Origin: Pseudomonas sp. UMAB-08 | Lineage (GTDB): Bacteria; Pseudomonadota; Gammaproteobacteria; Pseudomonadales; Pseudomonadaceae | NCBI RefSeq assembly: GCF_900095225.1 | Contig: NZ_LT607415.1 | Location: 1-64,000, forward strand | Direction: 5' to 3' | Length of the DNA stretch: 64,000 nucleotides | Shown: positions 35,106-43,491 of the stretch, in pieces | Layout of the letters: every line of letters begins with the position of its first letter | How positions within the stretch are numbered: the first letter of the stretch is position 1 | The notes under the pieces: model-generated | The model's database searches: none | The model's input: only the letters and a program-made list of their open reading frames with translations | What the model was told of the DNA's origin: nothing | Made by a program: the position numbers and the translations under genes

Positions 35106-35549
35106 ATGTCCCTTGCAAGTGTTTTCAACATTGCCGGCAGTGGCATGAGTGCTCAGACCACGCGCCTGAATACCGTGGCCAGTAACATTGCCAACGCCGA
35201 GACAGTCTCGTCGAGCATGGATCAGACCTACCGCACTCGTCATCCTGTGTTTGCGACCGTGCTCCAGGGGCAGGGCAGCGGCGACGGCGGTTCGCTGTTC
35301 GGCAGTCAGGACGAAGCGGGTCAGGGTGTTCAGGTCAGCGGTATCGTCGAAGATCCGAGCAACCTCGAAGCACGTTATGAGCCCACGCATCCGGCGGCTG
35401 ACAAGAACGGTTATGTCTACTACCCCAACGTCAATGTTGTTTCGGAAATGGCCGACATGATCTCGGCCAGCCGCTCGTTTCAGACCAATGCGGACATTAT
35501 GAATACCGCCAAAACCATGATGCAGAAGGTCCTGACCCTCGGTCAGTGA
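35106..35549 (+). CDS. flgC: FlgC, flagellar proximal rod protein
   Basis: A 147-residue rod subunit: SVFNIAGSGMSAQTTRLNTV at the N-terminus followed by SNIANAETV, and the C-terminal rod helix with MISASRSFQTNADIMNTAK. The central YPNVNVVSEMADM is typical of FlgC. A GGAGAG site sits before the ATG. It lies between flgB and flgD. Confidence 0.97.
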   Translation: MSLASVFNIAGSGMSAQTTRLNTVASNIANAETVSSSMDQTYRTRHPVFATVLQGQGSGDGGSLFGSQDEAGQGVQVSGIVEDPSNLEARYEPTHPAADKNGYVYYPNVNVVSEMADMISASRSFQTNADIMNTAKTMMQKVLTLGQ

Positions 35550-35564
35550 TAAGAGGCGCAGTCG

Positions 35565-36266
35565 ATGACAACTACTAGTAGCGTCGGTCAGTCGGTTCTG
35601 GACCAGCTTCAGAAAACGGCAAGCTCAAGCAGCACAAAAAGCACCACCAGCACAACGGGAACTGCTTCGCTTGGCAAGGATTCGTTCCTGCAACTGCTGG
35701 TTACGCAGATGAAGAATCAAGACCCTCTCAGTCCGCAGGACAATACGCAGTTTGTATCCCAACTGGCCCAGTTCAGCAGCCTCGAGAGCATGCAGAACCT
35801 GAGCAGTACGGTTGATACGATTGCGAGCACTTATCAGTCGTCCCAAGCCTTGCAGGCTTCTTCTCTGGTTGGGCGTTCGGTGATCGTCAGCAGCGGTTCG
35901 GCAGTGGTCGATACCACAAAAGGTCTGACCGGTTCAGTGGTCATCCCGGCGTCGAACTCCTCTACCACGGTCAAAATCTCCGACGCGAGTGGGAACCTGG
36001 TCGACACCATCGATCTGGGCGCGCAGGCGGCGGGTACTACCAGCTTTACCTGGAACGGTCAGAACAGCGATGGCACGACGGCGGCGTCCGGTACTTACAG
36101 TGTCGTCGCCACCGGTACCGCCAATGGCACTGCTACTGCCTTGAGCACCTATCTGCCAGCCACCGTCAACAGTGTGACGATGGGTGTCAGCGGTGCGGAA
36201 ATGACGCTCAACCTGGCAGGCGGCAGCAGTGTTGGCTTGTCCAAAGTGCAAACCATCGGAATATAG
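35565..36266 (+). CDS. flgD: FlgD, hook-cap scaffold
   Basis: This 233-residue protein caps the growing hook and guides FlgE assembly. The conserved N-terminal region contains LGKDSFLQLLVTQMKNQDPL (about 36-55) and NTQFVSQLAQFSSLESMQNL; the C-terminal half is a Tudor/Ig-like FLG domain (SFTWNGQNSDGTTAASGTYS). Its Ser/Thr-rich N-terminus (about 20-35) is disordered, as usual. AAGAGG precedes the ATG. Confidence 0.97.
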   Translation: MTTTSSVGQSVLDQLQKTASSSSTKSTTSTTGTASLGKDSFLQLLVTQMKNQDPLSPQDNTQFVSQLAQFSSLESMQNLSSTVDTIASTYQSSQALQASSLVGRSVIVSSGSAVVDTTKGLTGSVVIPASNSSTTVKISDASGNLVDTIDLGAQAAGTTSFTWNGQNSDGTTAASGTYSVVATGTANGTATALSTYLPATVNSVTMGVSGAEMTLNLAGGSSVGLSKVQTIGI

Positions 36267-36294
36267 AGCCGACTAGACGGCAAAGGAGTTGAGC

Positions 36295-37608
36295 ATGTCA
36301 TTCAATATCGGCCTCAGTGGGCTCTATGCGGCAAACAAAAGTCTCGACGTTACCGGTAACAACATTGCCAACGTTGCGACCACGGGTTTCAAGTCGTCCC
36401 GTACCGAGTTCCAGGACCAGTACGCTGCTTCGATTCGCGGTACTTCCGGCGGTACCACTGCGGGTAGTGGCGTCAGCACGGCCGCCGTGTCCCAACAATT
36501 CACGCAGGGCACTTTGACTACTGGCACCGGCCGCAGCCTTGATTTGGCGATTAACGGCAACGGTTTCTTCATGGTTAGTAATAACGGCGAAAAACTCTAT
36601 ACCCGTGCCGGTGCGTTCTACCCTGACAAAAGTGGTAACGTCGTCGATGCCTCCAACAACAAGTTGCAGGGCTACAGTGTTAATGCGGCAGGCAATGTCG
36701 TGAACGGTGTATTGACCGATCTTAAAATCGACTCGTCGAATCTGGCACCTAGCCCGACAGGTATCGTCACCATTGCGTCCAACCTGAATTCTTCGTCGAA
36801 ACTTCCGACGGTCGCGCCGTTCGATCCGAGTGACGTGAACAGCTACACCAGCACGTACAGCACGCCGCTCTATGACAGTCAGGGCAACGAGCACTCCATG
36901 AGCCAGTATTTCGCCAAGACGGGCACTAACGCCTGGACGATGTACACGTTGGTTGATGGTCGCAATGCAGCTGACCCTACGAGTGCGGTGGCGGACCCGA
37001 TGAACCTGACCTTCAAACCTGACGGTTCGCTGGACACTACTGCGCTGGCTACAACGGGGAACCTGGCCGTCAACGCGGACGGTACTTTTACCTTGAACAA
37101 CTGGAAGCCAGCGGCACAAGTCGGTACGACAGGCGTCTGGGCGATCAACGGTGCTGCGGCCAAAGTGGGCGGTGTCAAGCTGGACATGCTCGCGACCACC
37201 CAGACTAACTCGGTGTCGGGAGCAATCACCAAGACTCAGGACGGCTTCGCAACAGGTCAGTTGTCGGCCATGTCGGTTGACCCAGCCGGCAACCTGTTCG
37301 CCACCTACACCAATGGTCAGTCCAAGGTCATTGGGCAAGTGTCGTTGACCAACTTCGCCAACGTTCAGGGTTTGGCTCCAGCAGGCGGTACTAGCTGGCG
37401 TGAAACCTATGCGTCTGGGGTTCCGGTCACGGGAGTGCCGGAGTCAGGCACACTTGGCAGTCTCACGGGTGAGGCGCTGGAAGACTCTAACGTCAATCTG
37501 ACCAGTGAACTGGTCGACTTGATCAAGGCGCAAAGCAACTATCAGGCGAACGCAAAAACCATTTCGACTCAAAGCACTATTATGCAGACCATCATTCAGA
37601 TGGCGTGA
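36295..37608 (+). CDS. flgE: FlgE, flagellar hook protein
   Basis: A 437-residue hook subunit. D0/D1 ends are standard: MSFNIGLSGLYAANKSLDV with GNNIANVATTGFKSSRTEF at the N-terminus, and SNVNLTSELVDLIKAQSNYQ with the final TISTQSTIMQTIIQMA helix at the C-terminus. One outer module is present (about 185-300, FDPSDVNSYTSTYSTPLYDS to GTFTLNNWKPAAQ). The ATG at 36295 has AAGGAG six bases upstream; a TTG at 36289 is rejected. A rho-independent terminator follows. A second, larger hook-like gene comes next. Confidence 0.97.
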   Translation: MSFNIGLSGLYAANKSLDVTGNNIANVATTGFKSSRTEFQDQYAASIRGTSGGTTAGSGVSTAAVSQQFTQGTLTTGTGRSLDLAINGNGFFMVSNNGEKLYTRAGAFYPDKSGNVVDASNNKLQGYSVNAAGNVVNGVLTDLKIDSSNLAPSPTGIVTIASNLNSSSKLPTVAPFDPSDVNSYTSTYSTPLYDSQGNEHSMSQYFAKTGTNAWTMYTLVDGRNAADPTSAVADPMNLTFKPDGSLDTTALATTGNLAVNADGTFTLNNWKPAAQVGTTGVWAINGAAAKVGGVKLDMLATTQTNSVSGAITKTQDGFATGQLSAMSVDPAGNLFATYTNGQSKVIGQVSLTNFANVQGLAPAGGTSWRETYASGVPVTGVPESGTLGSLTGEALEDSNVNLTSELVDLIKAQSNYQANAKTISTQSTIMQTIIQMA

Positions 37609-37636
37609 TAAATATGCGTTGATGCAGTGATGAATG

Positions 37637-37664
37637 AAGCCCCTTTTCGAAGGGGTTTTTTATT
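37637..37664 (+). terminator. rho-independent terminator of flgBCDE
   Basis: CCCCTT (37640-37645), TTCG loop, AAGGGG (37650-37655) and TTTTTTATT; with flanking AAG/TTT the stem reaches nine pairs including one G-T. It lies about 30 bases after the flgE stop. Confidence 0.93.
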
Positions 37665-37937
37665 GGGTACGATTTAGTATTTCTATCGTTGGTTGTCCAG
37701 TCGCTATTGAGGTTTGTCGTCACGCCTTGAGTGCGATTCAGGTAGGTAATTGCGCTCAAGTTAAGGTGTGAAAGTTATAGCTGATTCCTACTGTATATGT
37801 AGAAAATTTCTACTTTCGATAATGCGAGAATAAAACTCAGAAGGAAACAGGCGGTACTTAAGTTCAAGTATTGCAAGGTTTTGCTGTGAAAAAAATGCAT
37901 TAACGAGAGCGTCGTTCAATACGACACAGGAGTGTTT
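37665..37937 (+). promoter_or_regulatory. upstream region of the second hook gene with an operator-like palindrome
   Basis: This AT-rich stretch contains no gene. GTAGAAA-A-TTTCTAC (37799-37813) is a perfect 7-bp palindrome with a single central base, sitting about 125 bases before the start codon. I found no clear sigma-54 or FliA promoter, so the second hook gene may be expressed differently from flgBCDE. A strong CAGGAG ribosome site precedes the start. Confidence 0.4.
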
Positions 37938-39749
37938 ATGTCATTCAATGTTTCCCTGAGTGAGCTGCACGCTGCTCATAAAAGACTTGAGGTCGCCGGC
38001 AACAACATCGCTAACGTGGGGACTCATGGTTTCAAGTCATCCCGTGCGGAATTTGCTGCACTGTATTTAAGCGCGCAACTGGGCAATGGACACAACTCTG
38101 TCGGTGATGGTGTTCGTCTGGCGAATGTCTCGCAAAACTTCAGTCAGGGTGGCGTTGATGCCAGTTCGGGTGGGGTTCTGGATATGCGTATACAGGGTAA
38201 AGGCTTTTTCGTGGTAAGCGACAATGGAGCGCTGAGCTATACCCGCGCCGGCGCGTTCAAAATGGACAAGAACGATTATATTGTTGATAACGAAGGCAAC
38301 CGTTTGCAAGGCGATGGCGTAAACGCCAAAGGTGATGTCGTCAATGGTGTGCGCACCGACCTGAAGATCGATACCACTAACATGGCACCCAAGGCCACCA
38401 CTGAGGTGATCGAAACAATGAACCTTGATTCTTCTCAAGCCGCACTCTCGGCACTTCCAGTGTTTAATCCGGATGACCCGAGTACCTATTCGAAAGTGAT
38501 CAATAGAACAGTTCAGGATAAAGGAATCGATGCGGTTGCGGAGGTCAGGGGCAAGGATGCGCAAGGGAATGAAATAGTGCTAATCCAGGCCCAGCCTGCC
38601 GTTCCTCCTGCGGACCATGAACTAAAACAGTATTTCGCTAAAACCGACGCCAACCAATGGGTTATGTACACCCTTGTTGATGGCCGCAATCCAGTGGATC
38701 ACTCAGCGACCACGCCGCTGAAGGTAATGATTACGAAAAACCCTGACGGCAGCCTGTCATCGGCGGGCGAGGGTGAACATATCAAAAAAACAGGTGACAC
38801 AGAGTTCACCCTGAACGGTTGGAAACCCGCCCAGCAACTCAATGGTCTTTGGGCTGCCAGTCCTGCCGCTAACGACGGATCGATTATGCTTTCTTTAGAC
38901 GACGGTGCAGTCAACGGAGTTGATGAGGGCGACGTCGTGATGGGGTGACGTGTTCCGATGTTCGACCCCAACGATGTCACGACGTTTAACAAGTCGTTCG
39001 CAACCCCGATCTACGACAGTCTGGGCAACAAACATGAGATGACTCAATACTTCGTCAAGGATGATACGAACAGTTGCAAAATGCATGTTCTCGTCAACGG
39101 TCGAAACCCGGCGGCCCCGGAGAAAACCGATCCGGCCTCGGCGCAGATAACATTCGATTCCTACGGGTCGGTTCAAGCAATCACCGGCAGTGAAGGTCTT
39201 GCGGTAGCAAACCGGACATTGACCCTGGGGCGGTGGGTACCTGCCAAGGTGATTGACGGGGGTACCAATAGCGAAAAATGGGTATCCAACGGTGCCCGGA
39301 GCAGTTCGGGTGGTATTGCCATTGATTTGAACAAGCTCAGCCAACATAACGCAGAGACTGCGCGCGTTTCAGCTCAGCAGGACGGGCATGCGGCAGGTAA
39401 TATCAACAACATCAGCATCGATATGAATGGCGTTGTGAGTGCTGGTTTCACGAATGGGCTGTATAAAAAAATCGGCCAGGTCACGCTCGCCAGCTTTGCC
39501 AATGAGCAAGGTTTACAGCCAGGCAGTCATACCCATTGGCGGGAAACAAATGCTTTAGGTATCGCCAATCTCGATGCGCCCAAAGTCGGTACGTTGGGCA
39601 GTATTGTCTCGGGTGCACTTGAGGGCTCCAACGTCGAATTGACCAACGAACTCGTGGAGCTGATCCAGGCGCAGGTTGCCTATCAGGCCAACTCCAAAGC
39701 CTTGTCTACAGAAGCGACATTGATGCAGACGCTGATCCAGGCGACGTAA
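37938..39749 (+). pseudogene. second FlgE-like hook protein with duplicated outer module, interrupted by one in-frame TGA
   Basis: The ATG at 37938 has CAGGAG five bases upstream and opens MSFNVSLSELHAAHKRLEV, NNIANVGTHGFKSSRAEF. The frame stops at TGA 38946-38948 and continues in the same frame to 39749, ending in a standard hook C-terminus (SNVELTNELVELIQAQVAYQ, LMQTLIQAT). Read through, it would be 603 residues. The outer module is present twice: FNPDDPSTYSK to FTLNGWKPAQQ before the stop, and FDPNDVTTFNK to LTLGRWVPAK after it; flgE has one copy. It is AT-richer than flgE. It is probably a nonsense-mutated paralogue. Without readthrough the product lacks the C-terminal D0/D1 and could not polymerise. 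A sequencing error is possible. Confidence 0.85.
38946..38948 (+). other. in-frame TGA within the second hook gene
   Basis: The codon context is GTG ATG GGG TGA CGT GTT CCG. Upstream and downstream frames are the same and both encode hook-protein sequence. A single base change (for example from CGA or TGG) explains it. TGA followed by C is a comparatively leaky stop, so low-level readthrough is conceivable. Confidence 0.85.
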
Positions 39750-39768
39750 GCTGCGGTCTCTGGTAAGT

Positions 39769-39782
39769 CCCGACTTGTCGGG
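39769..39782 (+). terminator. possible weak terminator after the second hook gene
   Basis: CCCGA, CTTG loop, TCGGG is a short perfect hairpin 20 bases after the stop codon. It is followed by GCGTTCC, not a T tract. Evidence is weak. Confidence 0.25.
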
Positions 39783-39923
39783 GCGTTCCACTCCAACCCA
39801 GTGGAGCCCGGAAGCTACTTGACGACGTCAGTTTTTACAGCGCTCGAACACTGTCCACCGCAAGAGAATCATGCGGTTGAGTTAAGCGGGGCTCCACACA
39901 TTTTTCAGAGATCTGAACGCGTT

Positions 39924-40472
39924 TCAGCGACTCAGCCGTGCAATGACGTTCAGCATGTTCGGTCGTTGAGCAGTCCATTCATCTTTGGTGATGCCGAGCA
40001 TTACCACGTCCACGCGACAGCCGTCTTTCAAGATGTTTTTACGGCGAATACCCTCAATGGAAAATCCAAATTTTTGGTGCATTTTAATAATCGAAGGGTT
40101 CGTTTCAAGCACCTCGCAATTCAGCTTTTCGAGGCATCCTTCGTTGAAAGCATGGTCAAGCATCCAGAACTCAAGGAGGCTTCCGATACCCTTTCCCTGT
40201 TGCGCGACGTCTAGATAAAATGCCCAATCTGCTGTTTTCTGAGTCGCATTTATTGCGTTGAGTAAAACGACGCCAGCGAGATGCCCTTGGCTCATGACGA
40301 CGAATACCGACTGGCGAGTATTTCCAGCGAGAGACGCTAACCAATGGTTGTGTTCATCCTCACCGATCTCGTGGGAGGTGTACATGTACTTTCTAACCTC
40401 TGGCTGGTTGCGCAGTTTGCGCACCTGAGCTTGGGTTGCCTGACTTGCGTTGATGAGTGGAACGAATTCCAT
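39924..40472 (-). CDS. PseH-like GNAT acetyltransferase
   Basis: This 182-residue protein follows the layout of PseH, the UDP-4-amino-sugar N-acetyltransferase of the pseudaminic acid pathway: VRKLRNQPEVRKYMYTSHEI and DEHNHWLASLAG at the N-terminus, the acetyl-CoA loop VAQQGKGIGSLLEFWMLDHA (about 86-105), NCEVLETNPSIIKMHQKFGF and EGIRRKNILKDGCRVDVVML at the end. It is transcribed opposite to the flg genes, between the second hook gene and flgF, far from the pse operon at 56 kb. It may supply PseH, or acylate the sugar with another group, because the PseG protein here has its own fused GNAT domain. Confidence 0.8.
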   Translation of the reverse strand: MEFVPLINASQATQAQVRKLRNQPEVRKYMYTSHEIGEDEHNHWLASLAGNTRQSVFVVMSQGHLAGVVLLNAINATQKTADWAFYLDVAQQGKGIGSLLEFWMLDHAFNEGCLEKLNCEVLETNPSIIKMHQKFGFSIEGIRRKNILKDGCRVDVVMLGITKDEWTAQRPNMLNVIARLSR

Positions 40473-40594
40473 TTGCCTAACCTATGCCTTGATGAATAAG
40501 GGGCTGAATGCAAGATGGCATCGTGCTCTCCTGCTCAATTCTTGCCTTGGCGGACGCGTCTGCGAAGTCGGTATTTCAGGCACTACCCGCACAT

Positions 40595-40804
40595 TTAACT
40601 CGGCCGCCCTGGATATCGGCAACTCGCGTCTCTGTAGGGGCCGTCAATCAGCTTGAATGCCGATTTTGGATTGACCCACTGCTTGCAGATAACCCGTGTC
40701 GCGCCTTGCCATTTGTACCAGGGCGCCGTGGCGGCTTGGGCCTGGATCGGGATGAAGGTCAGGCCGGCCACAAGTGAAAAAATCAAGCGGGTTTGAAGGG
40801 GCAT
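40595..40804 (-). CDS. small secreted protein, unknown function
   Basis: A 69-residue precursor with a textbook signal peptide (MPLQTRLIFSLVAGLTFIPI, cleavage likely after AQA near residue 24). The mature part is about 45 residues with two Cys (in VICKQW and ASCRYPG) that could form a disulfide. A GAGGT ribosome site lies a few bases before the ATG at 40804. I do not recognise the family. It stands alone between the PseH-like gene and flgF, on the opposite strand from flg. Confidence 0.65.
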   Translation of the reverse strand: MPLQTRLIFSLVAGLTFIPIQAQAATAPWYKWQGATRVICKQWVNPKSAFKLIDGPYRDASCRYPGRPS

Positions 40805-41024
40805 ATAGACCTCGTTGGGTATTGATCAAATGTTACCGCGATGAACCCTTTTGTATCCTGCTTTTATTGCTTTCTCCCTCGGTGAGGGTTTTCTGACGGC
40901 AACATCCCGTCATTCGGCCAAATGCGGCAGTCCGCCGCCGCGTACGCCCGAGCTGCGCTCTCTGTTCTGGCGTTTTCCCTCGTTAATGGTGGAAAATCAA
41001 GATGTTGTGTCGTGAAAGATTAGT

Positions 41025-41040
41025 TGGTTCGAATATTGCT
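41025..41040 (+). promoter_or_regulatory. sigma-54 promoter of the flgF operon
   Basis: TGGTTCG, AATA, TTGCT: GG (41026-41027) and GC (41038-41039) are ten bases apart and the -12 element is exact; the -24 has two mismatches to TGGCACG. It lies about 57 bases upstream of the flgF start, as expected for the flgF-L unit. Confidence 0.75.
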
Positions 41041-41095
41041 ACAACGTTTTTAGAACGGCTACAGGCGGCAAACGTCTGTCAGGGGAGGAAAGACT

Positions 41096-41836
41096 GTGGA
41101 CAAGTTGCTTTACGTGGCAATGAGCGGTGCGTCTGAGAACGCCATCGCACAGAAGGCTCATGCGAACAACCTGGCGAACGTCTCGACCAACGGTTTTCAG
41201 CGTGACCTTGAGCAGGCGCGCTCGATCCCCGTGTTTGGTGAGGTCATGCCTTCGCGTGCCTATGCCATGAGTGAGCGTCCGGGGACTGATTTCTCAGGCG
41301 GCGCCATGATCGACACGGGTCGTGATCTGGATGTTGCCGTGAAAGGGGATGGCTGGATCGCGGTACAGACCGCGGACGGCGGTGAGGCGTACACGCGCTC
41401 TGCCAGTCTGAATGTCGATGCGCTCGGTGTTTTGCGGGCTGGCAATGGTTTGCCGGTCATGGGCAATGGTGGGCCGATTGCCGTGCCGCCCCAGCAACAA
41501 ATTGAGATCGGTGTCGACGGCACCATCAGCGTTCGCTCGATGGGTGAAGGTCCAAAGGTGATGGCGCAGGTGGACCGGATCAAGCTGGTCAAACCTGACA
41601 TGAAAAACATGGAGAAGGGTGCCGATGGCCTGATCCACACCAAGGACGGCAAGGCTGCCGGGGCTGACGGCACCGTCCAGGTCGAGTCAGGATTTCTGCA
41701 AGCGAGCAACGTCAATGCCGTTGAGGAAATGACATCGGTACTGACACTGTCCCGTCAATTTGAATTGCACATCAAGATGATGAAGACAGCTGAAACAAAC
41801 GACGAGTCGATGGCTCGGGTCTTGCAGATTAGCTAA
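41096..41836 (+). CDS. flgF: FlgF, flagellar proximal rod protein
   Basis: A 246-residue rod subunit with MDKLLYVAMSGASENAIAQK and NNLANVSTNGFQRDLEQA at the N-terminus, a central DVAVKGDGWIAVQTADGGEA region and the C-terminal rod helix around SNVNAVEEMTSVLTLSRQFE. A GTG at 41096 with a strong GGGGAGG site is the start. It is the first gene of flgFGHIJKL. Confidence 0.97.
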   Translation: MDKLLYVAMSGASENAIAQKAHANNLANVSTNGFQRDLEQARSIPVFGEVMPSRAYAMSERPGTDFSGGAMIDTGRDLDVAVKGDGWIAVQTADGGEAYTRSASLNVDALGVLRAGNGLPVMGNGGPIAVPPQQQIEIGVDGTISVRSMGEGPKVMAQVDRIKLVKPDMKNMEKGADGLIHTKDGKAAGADGTVQVESGFLQASNVNAVEEMTSVLTLSRQFELHIKMMKTAETNDESMARVLQIS

Positions 41837-41859
41837 ATATTGACAGCTTGCGCCGATAA
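41834..41859 (+). promoter_or_regulatory. possible internal FliA (sigma-28) promoter before flgG
   Basis: TAAATATT (41834-41841), ten bases, GCCGATAA (41852-41859). The -10 is an exact FliA consensus, the TAAA core of the -35 is intact, but the spacer is one base short. It overlaps the end of flgF and would give extra late transcription of flgG onward. Confidence 0.4.
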
Positions 41860-41882
41860 TCAGGCGCTCGAGGAGAGAAAGA

Positions 41883-42671
41883 ATGCTTCCGGCACTTTAT
41901 GTAAGCAAGACCGGTCTGGCCGCTCAGGACATCAACCTGACGACGATCTCCAACAACCTGGCGAACGTATCGACCACAGGTTTCAAACGTGATCGCGCCG
42001 AGTTTCAGGACTTGCTCTATCAGATCAAGCGTCAACCAGGCGCTCAGTCGACTCAGGACAGCGAGCTGCCATCCGGTCTGCAGCTGGGTACCGGTGTGCG
42101 CATTGTCGGAACGCAGAAAAACTTTTCGGCCGGCAGCCTGCAAACGACGGATCAGCCGCTCGATCTGGCGGTCAACGGACGCGGCTTTTTCCAGATCATG
42201 CAGCCCGATGGCACCGTGGCCTACAGCCGCGACGGTACGTTCCACCTGAACAGCAACGGCCAGATCGTGACCGCCAATGGTTATGCCCTGGAGCCAGCGA
42301 TTGTCGTCCCAGCCCAGGCTCAGACGTTCACTGTGGGCCAGGACGGGACAGTGTCGGTGACCCTGGCAGGCGCCAACGCCACCTCCCAGGTGATCGGCAA
42401 CCTGCAAACCGCTGACTTCGTCAACCCGTCAGGTCTGCAGTCGGTGGGCAGCAACCTGTTCCTGGAGACCGCTTCAAGCGGTGCTCCTCAAGTGGGTACG
42501 CCAGGGCTGAACGGTTTTGGTACGACACAGCAGAACACCCTGGAAGCCTCCAACGTGAGCACCGTCGAGGAGATGGTCAACATGATCACCACCCAGCGCG
42601 CCTACGAGATGAACTCCAAAGTGATCTCCACCGCTGACCAGATGCTGCAGTACGTGACGCAAAATCTGTAA
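41883..42671 (+). CDS. flgG: FlgG, flagellar distal rod protein
   Basis: A 262-residue distal rod subunit: MLPALYVSKTGLAAQDINLT with NNLANVSTTGFKRDRAEFQD at the N-terminus, the FlgG-specific LYQIKRQPGAQSTQDSELPS segment (about 45-64), and a C-terminal VSTVEEMVNMITTQRAYEMN helix. GAGGAG precedes the ATG. The length is the usual one. Confidence 0.97.
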   Translation: MLPALYVSKTGLAAQDINLTTISNNLANVSTTGFKRDRAEFQDLLYQIKRQPGAQSTQDSELPSGLQLGTGVRIVGTQKNFSAGSLQTTDQPLDLAVNGRGFFQIMQPDGTVAYSRDGTFHLNSNGQIVTANGYALEPAIVVPAQAQTFTVGQDGTVSVTLAGANATSQVIGNLQTADFVNPSGLQSVGSNLFLETASSGAPQVGTPGLNGFGTTQQNTLEASNVSTVEEMVNMITTQRAYEMNSKVISTADQMLQYVTQNL

Positions 42672-42764
42672 GGCTCTGATGGGCCTGTTCGGCCTGTCGA
42701 TACACCTGATCAATTGGACGGGGTGCCCGGTCGGCACCTGCTACACCGCGAGGTTTTAAGTGTC

Positions 42765-43478
42765 ATGAAACGGCTTCTTGTTCTGCGGCTTTCCGTGCTG
42801 GTCGCTTCGCTCTGCGGAATCGCTCTCCTGGCGGGCTGCGTCGCGCCTGTGGCCAAGCCTAATGACCCTTATTACGCGCCGGTGTTGCCGCGCACGCCAC
42901 TGGCTGCTGCCGCGAACAACGGTTCGATTTATCAGGCCGGTTTTGAGCAGAACCTGTATGACGACCGCAAGGCTTATCGGGTCGGTGACATTATTACCAT
43001 CACGCTTTCCGAGAAAACCGCCGCGAGCAAGGCAGCCAGTTCCGGGCTGACAAAAAACAGCACTAACAGCATAGGTCTGACGTCGTTGTTCGGCGCTGGG
43101 GTGACCACCAATAACCCGGTGGGCAGCGGCGATCTGAGCCTCAACGCGGGCTATAACGGCGCACGCACCACCAAGGGTGATGGCAAGGCGGCCCAAAGCA
43201 ACAGCCTGACGGGGTCGGTGACGGTCACGGTGGCTGACGTCCTGCCCAACGGTATCCTCGCGGTTCGCGGCGAGAAATGGTTGACCCTTAACACGGGGGA
43301 TGAGCTGGTGCGTATCGCGGGCTTGATCCGTGCTGACGATATCGCCACGGATAACACGGTGTCCTCCACTCGAGTGGCCGATGCACGCATTACATATTCG
43401 GGTACCGGTTCGTTCGCCGATACCAGTCAACCGGGGTGGTTCGATCGGTTCTTCCTCAGCCCGTTGTTCCCTTTCTGA
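42765..43478 (+). CDS. flgH: FlgH, L-ring lipoprotein
   Basis: A 237-residue outer-membrane lipoprotein that forms the L ring. The signal peptide ([20 protein letters not shown]) ends in the lipobox LLAGC, with Cys at about residue 25. The mature part has [20 protein letters not shown] and [20 protein letters not shown], typical of FlgH. The ATG at 42765 is chosen for the signal peptide. Confidence 0.97.
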   Translation: MKRLLVLRLSVLVASLCGIALLAGCVAPVAKPNDPYYAPVLPRTPLAAAANNGSIYQAGFEQNLYDDRKAYRVGDIITITLSEKTAASKAASSGLTKNSTNSIGLTSLFGAGVTTNNPVGSGDLSLNAGYNGARTTKGDGKAAQSNSLTGSVTVTVADVLPNGILAVRGEKWLTLNTGDELVRIAGLIRADDIATDNTVSSTRVADARITYSGTGSFADTSQPGWFDRFFLSPLFPF

Positions 43479-43491
43479 TCGCGGGATAGAC

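Noticed and set aside
36298..37338. 346-codon minus-strand frame opposite flgE
   Set aside because: It is antisense to a certain hook gene, has no ribosome site or domain, and its composition is that expected of a shadow of GC-rich coding sequence.
38946..38948. TGA as a selenocysteine codon
   Set aside because: Hook proteins are not selenoproteins, the position is a linker between modules, and no obvious SECIS-type hairpin follows directly.
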